Source: Chitinophaga niabensis
Lineage (GTDB): Bacteria; Bacteroidota; Bacteroidia; Chitinophagales; Chitinophagaceae
Direction: 5' to 3'
NCBI RefSeq assembly: GCF_900129465.1
Contig: NZ_FSRA01000001.1
Coordinates: 4,094,482 to 4,158,481 of the forward strand
Length of the DNA stretch: 64,000 nt
This document shows, one piece after another, positions 34,783-43,560 of this stretch. A program made the translations under genes and the position numbers. The stretch's first letter is position 1. Each line of letters begins with the position of its first letter. The notes under the pieces are model-generated. The model searched no databases. It was not told the origin of the DNA and saw nothing but the letters and a program-made list of their open reading frames with translations.

Positions 34783-37374
34783 TTGCGGAAAATATTAATC
34801 ATCACTTTATTGGGCCTGGTTTCCATGGCTGCAAAGGCCGATCACGTTATCGGTGGTGAAATGTATTATACCTACCTGGGTAAAGTTGGTGCGAATAATC
34901 AATACTCCATCACGCTCAAGCTCTTTATCCGCTGCGATGCAACCAGTCAGCAAATAGATCAGCAGGTAAATATTACCATCTATAATGCCGGCGGCAGCAG
35001 GGTAAGGGACCTGGAGAACATTCCCCTGGGCAACCTGCAACGTTATTCCGCGAATGAAGTTGATCCCTGCATCATCAACCCTCCCAATGTATGTTACCAG
35101 ATCGGTTATTATACCAGAACGGTAGATCTGCCTCCTAACGCCAGCGGCTATATTGCCACTTTTGAACGTTGCTGCCGGCGGATAGGGCTTGCTAATATAT
35201 TTTCAGACAACAATAATGTAGGCGGCACTTATTCCTGTAGTATCCCCGGCAACCATAATGGTTTTGATACAAACAGCAGTCCTACTTTTTCAAAAGAAAG
35301 AGGCGTGATCGTTTGTGCCAATAACCGGTTCAAATACGATTTCGCCGCGGAAGATCCGAATGGAGATTCATTGGCCTACTCCTTTTCTACTGCATTTACA
35401 GGAGCAACCAGGGATGACCCGAAACCAGACGTATCCAGCCCTCCCGGCCAGACCGTTACTTACAAATCTCCCTTTTCCGCAGACCTGCCATTGGGAGATA
35501 AGGTAACCATTGATCCCTTAACCGGCGTCATTTCCGGTATTGCTCCCAGGAGCGGCCTGTACATTGTAACAGTTACCGTGAAAGAATACCGCAATGGTAT
35601 TTACATCGGCGAACACCGCAAGGAATTCCAATTCACGGTAGAATCATGCGTGCGGCAGGTAGTAGCAGCCATGCCGGATAAATATAATGACTGTGATGGC
35701 TATACGATCACCTTCATCAATAACAGTACGCCGAACAAAGAATATGTATGGGATTTTGGTGATGGTAATACGTTAACCACTACCAGCCGCGAACCTTTTC
35801 AATATACTTACGCCGTTCAAAATACCTATACCGTAAAACTGTCTGTAGACAAGAACAGTAGTTGCGGCGACAGTGCTTTTGCCAAAGTGCTTGTTTACCC
35901 TGTATTAAAACCCTCTTTTGATGCCAGCGGGCTTTGCATCACCAAACCTACACAGTTCATCAATACTTCCACTAACGACATTGGTAATTTTGAATACTAT
36001 AAATGGGACTTTGGGGACGGTGCTATCCTGAATGATACGGCTAATGTGAGAACAACGAGCTGGCAATACACCCGGCCCGGGGATTATATTGTTAGCTTAT
36101 ATACCAGAACAGACAAAGGCTGCGAGAAAACATTTAAAGACACGCTCAGCATTTATGATAAACCGCCATTCACCACTACCGGCGATACAGTGCTTTGTAT
36201 CAATGACGGTTTAACGCTGAGCGCTGAAAGTACGCTGCCGGGATCTTATCTCTGGGGTCCAACACCATTATATAATATCACAGGGGAAACTACTCCTAAC
36301 CCATACGTTACGCCGAAGGTGGATTATACCTATAACGTTACCTTCACTGATAATACCGGCTGTACCAATACCAAAGAAGTGAAAATAGATGTACGGGATA
36401 AATTATTGGTACGTACCGGGGCAGACAGTGTGATCTGCACGGGCGATCCCGTAAACCTCCAGGCAGTAGCAGACGGGCCTTACCGGTTCACCTGGACCGA
36501 TCTTGGCACCCGTGCTATTTTAGGCAACACAGCCAACATAACAGTAACGCCCGCACGATCAAGCTCTTATGAGATCAGAGTAGACCTTGGTACCTGTTTT
36601 GCGGCGGATTCCATCAATTTCAGAGGGGTGGATCCACCCAATGCTTTTGCCGGTTTGGATACTGCCATTTGTTATGGAGAAAAGCTTTGGCTGCATGCCA
36701 GCGGCGGTGCTTATTATTCCTGGACGCCACCCGGTACCCTTACGAGCCCAAGGCTTCCCAGCACACTGGCATGGCCTAAAACCACCACTACCTATGTGGT
36801 AACCGTTACGGATACACTCGGTTGCCCCAAACCAGTCACTGCATCCAGGACCGTAACCGTTATTCCTCCCGTTCCAGCTTTTGCCGGGAATGATACCATT
36901 ATTACCAAAGGCCAGTTATTCCATATGCATGGAAGCGGCGGATACAGCTACACCTGGACTCCGGCAGACGGGCTGACCAACCCAAATATTGCAGATCCTG
37001 TCACCAATATCAACCGCGATTTCACTTATCACCTGGTAGTCAGAACGATAGAAGGATGCGTGGGAGAAGACGATATTAAGATCCGGTATATGGCCGGCCC
37101 TGAAATTTATGTGCCCACTGCGTTTACCCCTAACGGTGATGGTGTGAATGATATATTCCGGCCACTGCCCGTAGGGATCACCAAACTGGAATCCTTCAGG
37201 GTGTATAACCGCTGGGGAGAAGAGGTTTACAGCACCAATGAATATTTGAAAGGATGGGATGGTACCCGCCGTGGTCAACGGATAGATTCCGGTACTTATG
37301 TATGGATCGTAAGAGGTATGAACGAAGCAGGCGTGATGATGGAACGCCGGGGAACGGTAGTATTGATCCGCTGA
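34783..37374 (+). CDS. PKD-repeat surface protein with T9SS type-B C-terminal signal
   Basis: An 863-residue exported protein. The start is a TTG at 34783 with an AGGA ribosome-binding site four bases ahead; only this start gives a signal peptide (MRKILIITLLGLVSMAAKA). The mature N-terminus HVIGGEMYYTYLG is shared with the neighbouring paralogue. There are at least two PKD-like repeats (YVWDFGDGNTL; YKWDFGDGAIL) and more Ig-like repeats. The C-terminal ~95 residues are the CHU_C / gliding-motility type-B sorting domain (YVPTAFTPNGDGVNDIFRPL; FRVYNRWGEEVY; LKGWDGT; DSGTYVWIVRG). It should be moved to the surface by the T9SS, whose translocon SprA is encoded in this window. Confidence 0.93.
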   Translation: MRKILIITLLGLVSMAAKADHVIGGEMYYTYLGKVGANNQYSITLKLFIRCDATSQQIDQQVNITIYNAGGSRVRDLENIPLGNLQRYSANEVDPCIINPPNVCYQIGYYTRTVDLPPNASGYIATFERCCRRIGLANIFSDNNNVGGTYSCSIPGNHNGFDTNSSPTFSKERGVIVCANNRFKYDFAAEDPNGDSLAYSFSTAFTGATRDDPKPDVSSPPGQTVTYKSPFSADLPLGDKVTIDPLTGVISGIAPRSGLYIVTVTVKEYRNGIYIGEHRKEFQFTVESCVRQVVAAMPDKYNDCDGYTITFINNSTPNKEYVWDFGDGNTLTTTSREPFQYTYAVQNTYTVKLSVDKNSSCGDSAFAKVLVYPVLKPSFDASGLCITKPTQFINTSTNDIGNFEYYKWDFGDGAILNDTANVRTTSWQYTRPGDYIVSLYTRTDKGCEKTFKDTLSIYDKPPFTTTGDTVLCINDGLTLSAESTLPGSYLWGPTPLYNITGETTPNPYVTPKVDYTYNVTFTDNTGCTNTKEVKIDVRDKLLVRTGADSVICTGDPVNLQAVADGPYRFTWTDLGTRAILGNTANITVTPARSSSYEIRVDLGTCFAADSINFRGVDPPNAFAGLDTAICYGEKLWLHASGGAYYSWTPPGTLTSPRLPSTLAWPKTTTTYVVTVTDTLGCPKPVTASRTVTVIPPVPAFAGNDTIITKGQLFHMHGSGGYSYTWTPADGLTNPNIADPVTNINRDFTYHLVVRTIEGCVGEDDIKIRYMAGPEIYVPTAFTPNGDGVNDIFRPLPVGITKLESFRVYNRWGEEVYSTNEYLKGWDGTRRGQRIDSGTYVWIVRGMNEAGVMMERRGTVVLIR

Positions 37375-37501
37375 TAAATGATAATAACTCACTAAGAAAG
37401 CATTACACTTGAGCTTCTTTTTTATGTGCGGATAAGCCCGCCAATCGCACTTAAAACCCTTTATTTTCCGTAAATTCAGAGAGCACAACAAGCCTTACCC
37501 C

Positions 37502-39430
37502 ATGGGCAAATTTGTATTCCTCGTTATCTTGAACTGCATGCTTTTTTGCATCGCAAACGCCTATCACATCATCGGCGGAGAGATCTTTTACCGCAACGTA
37601 GGATTCAATGCACTTAATGGTAATTTCCGCTATGTAGTTACGCTCAAATTATACCGCGATGGCGATTTTGTATGCGGCAGCCGGCAGGGTTGCCTGGATT
37701 ATTTTGAGAACCCTGTTCCGATCAACATCTTTAATGCAGCAGGCAGCCGTGTGGGGCCTCCCAGGATACTAAGCATACAATACACCCGCCCTTTGAGGGA
37801 CACCCTGAAGAATCCCTGCCTTGCGCCACAGACCATTTACCTGGAAGTAGCTTTTTATATCAGCGATACCATTGAGCTTCCTCCCATTGCCGGCGGATAT
37901 TATATTTCTTATCAACGTTGCTGCCGCGGGGAAGCATTGACCAATATCTACAATTCAGAAAGAGAAGGCTCTACTTTCTATACCGTTATCCCCGGTACCG
38001 GATCAAGGCCCGGCAATAACAGTGCTTATTTTGGTATAGACGAAGCGCCCGTGATCTGTGCAGGCCTTCCCTTCCGTTATAACTATTCCGCCACAGACCC
38101 TGACGGCGATAGTTTAACGTATGAACTCTGCAGCGCCCTGGCGGGAGGTAATACCCGGAACAATGAATCTGTTTCTCCACCACCATACACCACAACAGTC
38201 AGTTATATAGCTCCTTATCATGGCGGTGCGCCTATGGGCGGAAATCCCGCCATGGCCATTGATAACAATGGCCTCATCACCGGCATTCCGGACAGGCCCG
38301 GGAAATTTGTTGTATCCGTATGCGTAACGGAATATGACCGGGCCACGAAACAACGGCTGGGCACACATCATAAGGACCTGTTGATCACGGTCTACAATTG
38401 CGTTACGCGGATCACGGCGTCCACTCCTTCCCTGCTCAATAACTGTAGTGATACCTTAGGATTTTCCGTGCCCATTACCAATAACAGCGTGGCAGGTTTT
38501 ACCTCTACTTTCCAGTGGACCTTCAGTGATGGTACGGACACGGTCACTAATTCCCGCGATGTGTTCTTTCACCAATTCGCTGATACAGGCGTATATCGTG
38601 TTAAACTGGTAGTGAATCCGGGATTACCCTGTACGGACAGTACCACAGGCAGGATCAACAATTATCCCGGACTGCGTGCAGGCTTTACCGTAGATGGATT
38701 ATGCAGGGAGAACCCTGTGTACTTTAATGATACTTCTTCCTACCGGTACGGCCGTATTATCAGCCGGAAGTGGGATTTTGGTGTACCCAATACCAAACTG
38801 GATACCTCGCTTGTGCAAAATCCTGTATATAGATTTCCCAAGGGAGAAGTGTATACAGTCCGGTTGATGCTGCAAACCAACCGGGGCTGCGAAGCAGAAG
38901 TAACAAAGAACCTCCGGCTCTACGAAGTGAATCCATTTGCGGGGAACGATACCATCCTTGCCCGTGGGGAAACGTTGAAGTTACAGGCATCCGGAGGGGA
39001 TACCTATGCCTGGTGGCCACCCACAGGGCTTAGTGATGCCAACATACGGGACCCGCTCCTACGCTGGAACAACGAGATAGATTTTGTGCTGAGGGTATCT
39101 AACCAGCAGGGATGTGTGGGGTATGATTCCATCAATGTTAAATACTACACCGGCCCTGAGTTCTATATCCCCAATGCTTTCACTCCTAACGGGGACGGTA
39201 CCAATGATTACTTCCGGTTCATTCCGGTAGGTATTAAAGAATATCATTTCTTCCGCATCTTCAACCGCTGGGGTGAACTGATGCACAGCTCCCTGGACTT
39301 CCGCAAAGGATGGGACGGTTATTACAAAGGCCGTCCGGCTGCCATAGATACCTATCTCTGGATCCTGGAAGGGGTAGACATGAACGGCAGGAAACTTTTC
39401 AAAAAAGGAACGGTAACTTTGTTGCGCTAA
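37502..39430 (+). CDS. Second PKD surface protein with T9SS type-B C-terminal signal
   Basis: A 642-residue paralogue of the preceding gene, about 130 bases downstream. Signal peptide MGKFVFLVILNCMLFCIANA, mature start YHIIGGEIFYRNVG. It has PKD/Ig-like repeats (FQWTFSDGTDTV; RKWDFGVPNTKLD) and the C-terminal type-B sorting domain (YIPNAFTPNGDGTNDYFRFI; FRIFNRWGELMH; KGWDGYYKG; DTYLWILEG). It is shorter because it has fewer Ig-like repeats. The duplication suggests paired adhesins or surface-layer elements; the function is not known. Confidence 0.92.
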   Translation: MGKFVFLVILNCMLFCIANAYHIIGGEIFYRNVGFNALNGNFRYVVTLKLYRDGDFVCGSRQGCLDYFENPVPINIFNAAGSRVGPPRILSIQYTRPLRDTLKNPCLAPQTIYLEVAFYISDTIELPPIAGGYYISYQRCCRGEALTNIYNSEREGSTFYTVIPGTGSRPGNNSAYFGIDEAPVICAGLPFRYNYSATDPDGDSLTYELCSALAGGNTRNNESVSPPPYTTTVSYIAPYHGGAPMGGNPAMAIDNNGLITGIPDRPGKFVVSVCVTEYDRATKQRLGTHHKDLLITVYNCVTRITASTPSLLNNCSDTLGFSVPITNNSVAGFTSTFQWTFSDGTDTVTNSRDVFFHQFADTGVYRVKLVVNPGLPCTDSTTGRINNYPGLRAGFTVDGLCRENPVYFNDTSSYRYGRIISRKWDFGVPNTKLDTSLVQNPVYRFPKGEVYTVRLMLQTNRGCEAEVTKNLRLYEVNPFAGNDTILARGETLKLQASGGDTYAWWPPTGLSDANIRDPLLRWNNEIDFVLRVSNQQGCVGYDSINVKYYTGPEFYIPNAFTPNGDGTNDYFRFIPVGIKEYHFFRIFNRWGELMHSSLDFRKGWDGYYKGRPAAIDTYLWILEGVDMNGRKLFKKGTVTLLR

Positions 39431-39442
39431 AATGAACGTAAC

Positions 39443-40195
39443 ATGAAAATTGCCCTGATCACCGGCGCCACTGCCGGTTTTGGAGAAGCTTGTGCAGAAA
39501 GGTTTGCCAAAGAAGGATACCATCTTGTGATCACCGGCCGCAGGGCAGAACGGTTACAGGAAGTACAGCAGCAACTGGAGCAGCAATATAAGGTAAAGGT
39601 TAAAACCCTTGTATTTGATGTAAGGGATAAAGCAGCGGTAGAAACCGCGCTGGGTTCCCTGGAAGATGCATGGCGGGCAATAGATGTATTGGTAAATAAC
39701 GCAGGCCTTGCCCTGGACCTTTCCACCATCGACGAAGGCAATACAGAAGACTGGGATACCATGCTGGACACTAATGTAAAAGGCCTCCTTTACGTTTCCC
39801 GTACCGTGATCCCCTGGATGCGGGACCGCCGAAAAGGCCATATTGTGAACATTGGCTCCACTGCCGCCAAAACCGTTTATGCAAAAGGGAATGTGTACTG
39901 CGCCAGCAAAGCTGCCGTGGATGCACTTTCACAGGGTATGCGAATAGACCTCCTCCCCTATAATATCAAAGTAACCGCAGTACATCCCGGTGCTGCAGAA
40001 ACAGAATTCTCCCTGGTGCGGTTCAAAGGAGATGCCTCCCGCGCCAAAGATGTGTATAAAGGATTCACTCCCTTAAGCGGGAAAGACGTGGCTGACGTGG
40101 TGTTTTACTGCTGCTCCCTGCCTCCGCATGTTTGTATTAACGACCTGGTGGTGACCCCAACGGCCCAGGCCAATGCTTATTATATCCACCGGTAG
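39443..40195 (+). CDS. SDR-family NAD(P)-dependent oxidoreductase
   Basis: A 250-residue classical short-chain dehydrogenase. The coenzyme motif is LITGATAGFGEACAERF with TGxxxGxG, followed by GRRAERLQEV, which favours NADP(H). Later come VLVNNAGLALDLS, the catalytic IGSTAAKTVYAKGNVYCASKAA with YxxxK, and VTAVHPGAAETEF. It is closest in style to YdfG/serine 3-dehydrogenase-like proteins. It starts 12 bases after the surface-protein stop, so it is probably in the same transcription unit, though no functional tie is evident. Confidence 0.93.
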   Translation: MKIALITGATAGFGEACAERFAKEGYHLVITGRRAERLQEVQQQLEQQYKVKVKTLVFDVRDKAAVETALGSLEDAWRAIDVLVNNAGLALDLSTIDEGNTEDWDTMLDTNVKGLLYVSRTVIPWMRDRRKGHIVNIGSTAAKTVYAKGNVYCASKAAVDALSQGMRIDLLPYNIKVTAVHPGAAETEFSLVRFKGDASRAKDVYKGFTPLSGKDVADVVFYCCSLPPHVCINDLVVTPTAQANAYYIHR

Positions 40196-40580
40196 AAAAT
40201 TACACATACGTGTTATATTACAGTTTATAATTATTATATATATTTGAAATCCCGGGTAATATTAGTGCGGAAATGATACTGTAACGGCCAGGGAGCCGGA
40301 TGCCTTATAAATACCACCAAGTAGAACGAGAGTATACATTGCATTGAAAGGATGCAACCATCAAATGCGCCTATTGATAATCCTATATACCATATCCCTA
40401 TGCTAACTTTTGTTACTATGTACGTCATCAGACTGTACTATCCTAGATGGAAAGAATTCTTTAGTTTCTATTTTGACAGTTCTCGCAGGAACAATTATGG
40501 CCGTTGGGCCATGCGTCAAAGCTGGAAGGGCGAAAAACAGTACTCCTTCGGCTATAGCTGAAAAAACATTCGTTTTTCAT
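40196..40580. other. Non-coding or decayed stretch between SDR and DinB genes
   Basis: About 385 bases of lower GC content than the neighbours. Both plus frames contain short ORFs (starting at 40352 and 40410) with no recognisable domain, homology clue or signal; one has a weakly hydrophobic run (SILTVLAGTIMAVGP). No RNA gene, repeat or transposon end was found. It may be a degraded gene or a regulatory or RNA region. Confidence 0.4.
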
Positions 40581-40614
40581 AAAAAAGGCTTTCGTTTATG
40601 CGAAAGCCTTTTTT
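40581..40614. terminator. Bidirectional terminator after the orphan stretch
   Basis: A 14-bp perfect stem AAAAAAGGCTTTCG / CGAAAGCCTTTTTT with a TTTATG loop, placed four bases beyond the DinB-gene stop. T-runs on both strands serve rightward transcription and the minus-strand DinB gene. Confidence 0.9.
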
Positions 40615-40617
40615 ATT

Positions 40618-41118
40618 TTATGCCGTGAGTGCTTTGTAGATGTTCTTCAATTGATGGGTATGCCGCTTTGTATGCACTACCATAAAATTAAGCCACTCCA
40701 ACCGGGTAAGATGGCCAGCACCGGGTAATTCAAAATCCAGGCAGGTTTTAGTAAGGTCCAGTGTGCTGGCTGCCTCTTCAATTTCTTCCCAGATCTTTTC
40801 CAGTTGGCCCCTTACTTCCTGTTTAACATGCGGCCCATCTGAAGGAATGATAAAGTCCGGCGACTTCATTTTGATATCGAAGTTCAGGAACTGGTCCCGC
40901 AATGGTTTTACCATTACGTCCGGCGGCCTTTCTGTTTCTGTTGTATTACCATACAGGAGACCGGCAGATACTGCTTTGGTGAGGTGTTCACCTACTTGTC
41001 CTCCCGTCCAGCTGCCTTCAAAAGGCACCTTGTTGAGTTGCTCCTGGTTGAAAGCATCCAGGGCTTGTAATAAGGCAGTTTGGGTTTCTTTGATTTCCGT
41101 ATTTAATTCCGTTGCCAT
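40618..41118 (-). CDS. DinB-family protein
   Basis: A 166-residue four-helix DinB/YfiT-type protein. Marks are TELNTEIKETQTALLQALDA at the N-terminus, SWTGGQVGEHLTKAV with a conserved His near residue 50, and WLNFMVVHTKRHTHQLKNIYKAL near the end, supplying the other two His ligands of a metal site. It is distinct in sequence from the two other DinB-like genes in this window. DinB relatives include thiol transferases; the activity is unknown. Confidence 0.85.
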   Translation of the reverse strand: MATELNTEIKETQTALLQALDAFNQEQLNKVPFEGSWTGGQVGEHLTKAVSAGLLYGNTTETERPPDVMVKPLRDQFLNFDIKMKSPDFIIPSDGPHVKQEVRGQLEKIWEEIEEAASTLDLTKTCLDFELPGAGHLTRLEWLNFMVVHTKRHTHQLKNIYKALTA

Positions 41119-41271
41119 AATGTGCGTATTTTATACCTGCAAGTTAGGTGCTCTGCTTTTTGGAGAGCGGGGGGGAATACGTTAATTAAGAGGCTTTTTG
41201 CGACATAATTGACAAGGATTGGGAAAAAAAGTACTAATACCGGATACCGCAGATGTTTATTTTTACTTGTT

Positions 41272-42372
41272 ATGAAAACACTCTTACTCCTCTGCTGTTG
41301 CGTACAGATCTCTATGGCGCAAACCATTGATAGAACGGCCACAGCTGAAACAAAAGCCTTGTTCAAAAACCTCCTTTTACTCTCTGAGGATCATGTGTTA
41401 TTTGGTCACCAGCATGCTACAGAGTATGGGCATGGCTGGGCTAATGAAGCTGACAGATCTGATGTAAGGTCTGTAGTGGGTTCGCATCCCGCAGTGATAG
41501 GTGTTGATTTCATGGGCTTCTCCGGGAATTCTCCCGAAGCAGTAAAACAGGCAAAAGAGCAGATCAGAAAAACGGTAACAGATGCTTATGACCGTGGTGG
41601 TGTGATCACTGCTGCCTGGCATTTCTCCAACCCGGTTTCCAAAGGTGGTTTCTATTGGGTGGACTCTCTTTCCTTACCGGCAGTTAAATATATCATTCCC
41701 GGTGGCAGCGCACATCAAACTTATAAAGAGATCCTTCGCGGCATTGGGGAATGGGCACATAGTGTAAAAGGGAAGAACGGAACGCTCGCCCCCGTGATCT
41801 TCCGCCCTTTCCATGAATTTGACGGGGATTGGTTCTGGTGGGGAAAAGGCCATACCTCCCGGGAAGACTTTATTTCATTATGGCGCTTTACGGTTTCTTA
41901 CCTGAGGGACAGTCTCCAGGTACATAACTTCATCTATGCCTTTTCGCCGGATAATAAATTCAATACGAGAGAGGAGTTTTTAGAACGTTATCCCGGAGAT
42001 GAATGGGTAGATATGGTAGGCATGGATAATTACGGGGATATGGGAAGAGACCGTTATGACCTGGAAACGGCTGCGCGTAAGTTAAAGATCGTATCGGACC
42101 TTGCCCTTGAAAAAGGTAAACTGGCTGCCTTCACGGAAACAGGACTGGAATCCATTCCCAATACAAACTGGTGGACGGGTACCCTTTTAAAAGTATTGAA
42201 AACACCAGGGCTGCGATTAAGTTATGTGCTGGTGTGGCGCAATGATATGAAGAGCCCTACGCATTATTATGCGCCATTTCCGGGGCAGGTAAGTGTACCG
42301 GATTTTAAATTGTTCTATGATGATCCGTTTACTTTGTTTGAGAAGGACCTTAAAAGTATTTACAAATTATAG
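41272..42372 (+). CDS. Glycoside hydrolase family 26 (β-mannanase-like)
   Basis: A 366-residue secreted enzyme with signal peptide MKTLLLLCCCVQISMAQ. The GH26 signatures are LFGHQHATEYGHGW, ITAAWHFSNPVSKGGFYW, the acid/base Glu in FRPFHEFDGDWFWWGKGH, and the nucleophile Glu in AAFTETGLESIPNTNWW. Family members cleave β-1,4-mannans, and some act on other linkages. There is no carbohydrate-binding module, no SusC/SusD pair and no other glycan gene nearby, so it is not part of a visible polysaccharide utilisation locus. The start is the ATG at 41272; the longer frame has no signal peptide. Confidence 0.93.
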   Translation: MKTLLLLCCCVQISMAQTIDRTATAETKALFKNLLLLSEDHVLFGHQHATEYGHGWANEADRSDVRSVVGSHPAVIGVDFMGFSGNSPEAVKQAKEQIRKTVTDAYDRGGVITAAWHFSNPVSKGGFYWVDSLSLPAVKYIIPGGSAHQTYKEILRGIGEWAHSVKGKNGTLAPVIFRPFHEFDGDWFWWGKGHTSREDFISLWRFTVSYLRDSLQVHNFIYAFSPDNKFNTREEFLERYPGDEWVDMVGMDNYGDMGRDRYDLETAARKLKIVSDLALEKGKLAAFTETGLESIPNTNWWTGTLLKVLKTPGLRLSYVLVWRNDMKSPTHYYAPFPGQVSVPDFKLFYDDPFTLFEKDLKSIYKL

Positions 42373-43560
42373 TGTCACTAACTGTACACACACTTCTTCC
42401 CGTTTCCCTTTCACTTTTTTATACGCCACCAGCACCTTGCCTTCTCCAACTGTTTTCAACACAGGGAAGTTGGCATAAGCATCAGCAGATGTAATAAAAC
42501 CGGCAGCGATCTTTTCACCGTTGCCTGCTTTGTGCTGGATGCCTATCCTGCTGCCACTGGTATCTACTGCTTCGTCCCATACCAAAGCAAGGTCCCCGTT
42601 CTTTAACGCGGTGATTTGCGGATGTTTGGCAGTAGGTAATGCACTGATACTTTCTCTGCGCGTGTAGGTGATACCGTTATCAGGAGACTGGCAATAAAAA
42701 ACGCCCTGCCCTCCGCCCATGGTGAACCATGCAAAATGCAGGCCCTGTGCGTTCTTCACTAATGCAGGCCCGGTATGGGGGCAACCATTGATCGCCCAGT
42801 TATCTGCGCTGATCCGTACGGGCGGCGAAAAAGTAGCACCGCCATCTGCGGATACAATATGTACCATATCCCGGATCGTATCATTGATGATGTCCCTGAA
42901 GGTTGCATGTAATCCACCATCAGCATCTACATATAAAGCAGTGCGGCAACACTGGCAAACCGTTTGCGCAATCTGTCTTTCTTTCTGAAAGCCGGGCGCT
43001 TTGCCGGTAGTGGCAATGTATAAAGTGGAACCTTCTTTCGTATCATTCTTCCTGTTATCCAGCCATATGGTAACAGCTTCACCGGAAGGCAGTAAAGCCA
43101 TATCAAAATAACGCTGGTCATAACTGGCGGTATCTGTTACCAATGGTTGTGCAGGTAACCAGTTTGCACCCGCATCGACGGACCGGGTGTAATACACTTT
43201 GCCTGCATATTTATTTCGCGGGTCGCCGCTTTGTGTGCCATACATGGCTATTACTTCCCCGTTGGGCCTGAACACCATTTTGGGCATGTTCTCCGGATGT
43301 GCCTGGATGCCTGATGTAGTAGGGATCAGTTTTCCTTTTGAAAACGTCAGGCCTTCATCCGGGGAAACAGCATAATACAACTGTTCGTTTTCTACCCAGC
43401 TCACTACGATCTGCCCTTGTGCATTACGCGTCATATAAGTACAGGAGGCATCGCGGGAAGTATCCGATAATACCAGTTCCTTTCCTCCTGAAAATGATGT
43501 TGTTCCTGTATCACATGCTACTAAGAAAAGCAATCCTATCAACCAATATCTCATGATCAT
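42367..43560 (-). CDS. Asp-box (BNR) β-propeller lipoprotein with CQCC cluster
   Basis: A 397-residue exported lipoprotein (signal to LLFLVAC). Four Asp-box motifs lie near residues 66-73 (SPDEGLTF), 127-134 (SVDAGANW), 237-244 (SADGGATF) and 292-299 (SPDNGITY), which is the sialidase-type propeller. It also has VCQCC at 201-205 and NGCPHTGP at 258-265, a cysteine/histidine set that would suit a metal site. The usual sialidase arginine triad is not apparent to me. Its ATG overlaps the TonB-receptor stop (ATGA), so the two are translationally coupled. An automatic exo-sialidase label would probably be misleading; metal capture is the inference. Confidence 0.82.
   Translation of the reverse strand: MIMRYWLIGLLFLVACDTGTTSFSGGKELVLSDTSRDASCTYMTRNAQGQIVVSWVENEQLYYAVSPDEGLTFSKGKLIPTTSGIQAHPENMPKMVFRPNGEVIAMYGTQSGDPRNKYAGKVYYTRSVDAGANWLPAQPLVTDTASYDQRYFDMALLPSGEAVTIWLDNRKNDTKEGSTLYIATTGKAPGFQKERQIAQTVCQCCRTALYVDADGGLHATFRDIINDTIRDMVHIVSADGGATFSPPVRISADNWAINGCPHTGPALVKNAQGLHFAWFTMGGGQGVFYCQSPDNGITYTRRESISALPTAKHPQITALKNGDLALVWDEAVDTSGSRIGIQHKAGNGEKIAAGFITSADAYANFPVLKTVGEGKVLVAYKKVKGKREEVCVQLVTL

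Noticed and set aside
40352..40628. Small protein genes in the orphan stretch (ORFs at 40352 and 40410)
   Set aside because: Two overlapping frames, no ribosome-binding site or domain, and one crosses the terminator stem, so coding is not supported.
42367..43560. Exo-α-sialidase in a glycan locus
   Set aside because: Asp-boxes are structural and shared by many propellers. The CQCC/NGCPH set, the ATGA overlap with a metal-size TonB receptor, and the lack of SusD or sialic-acid genes argue against a sialidase role.
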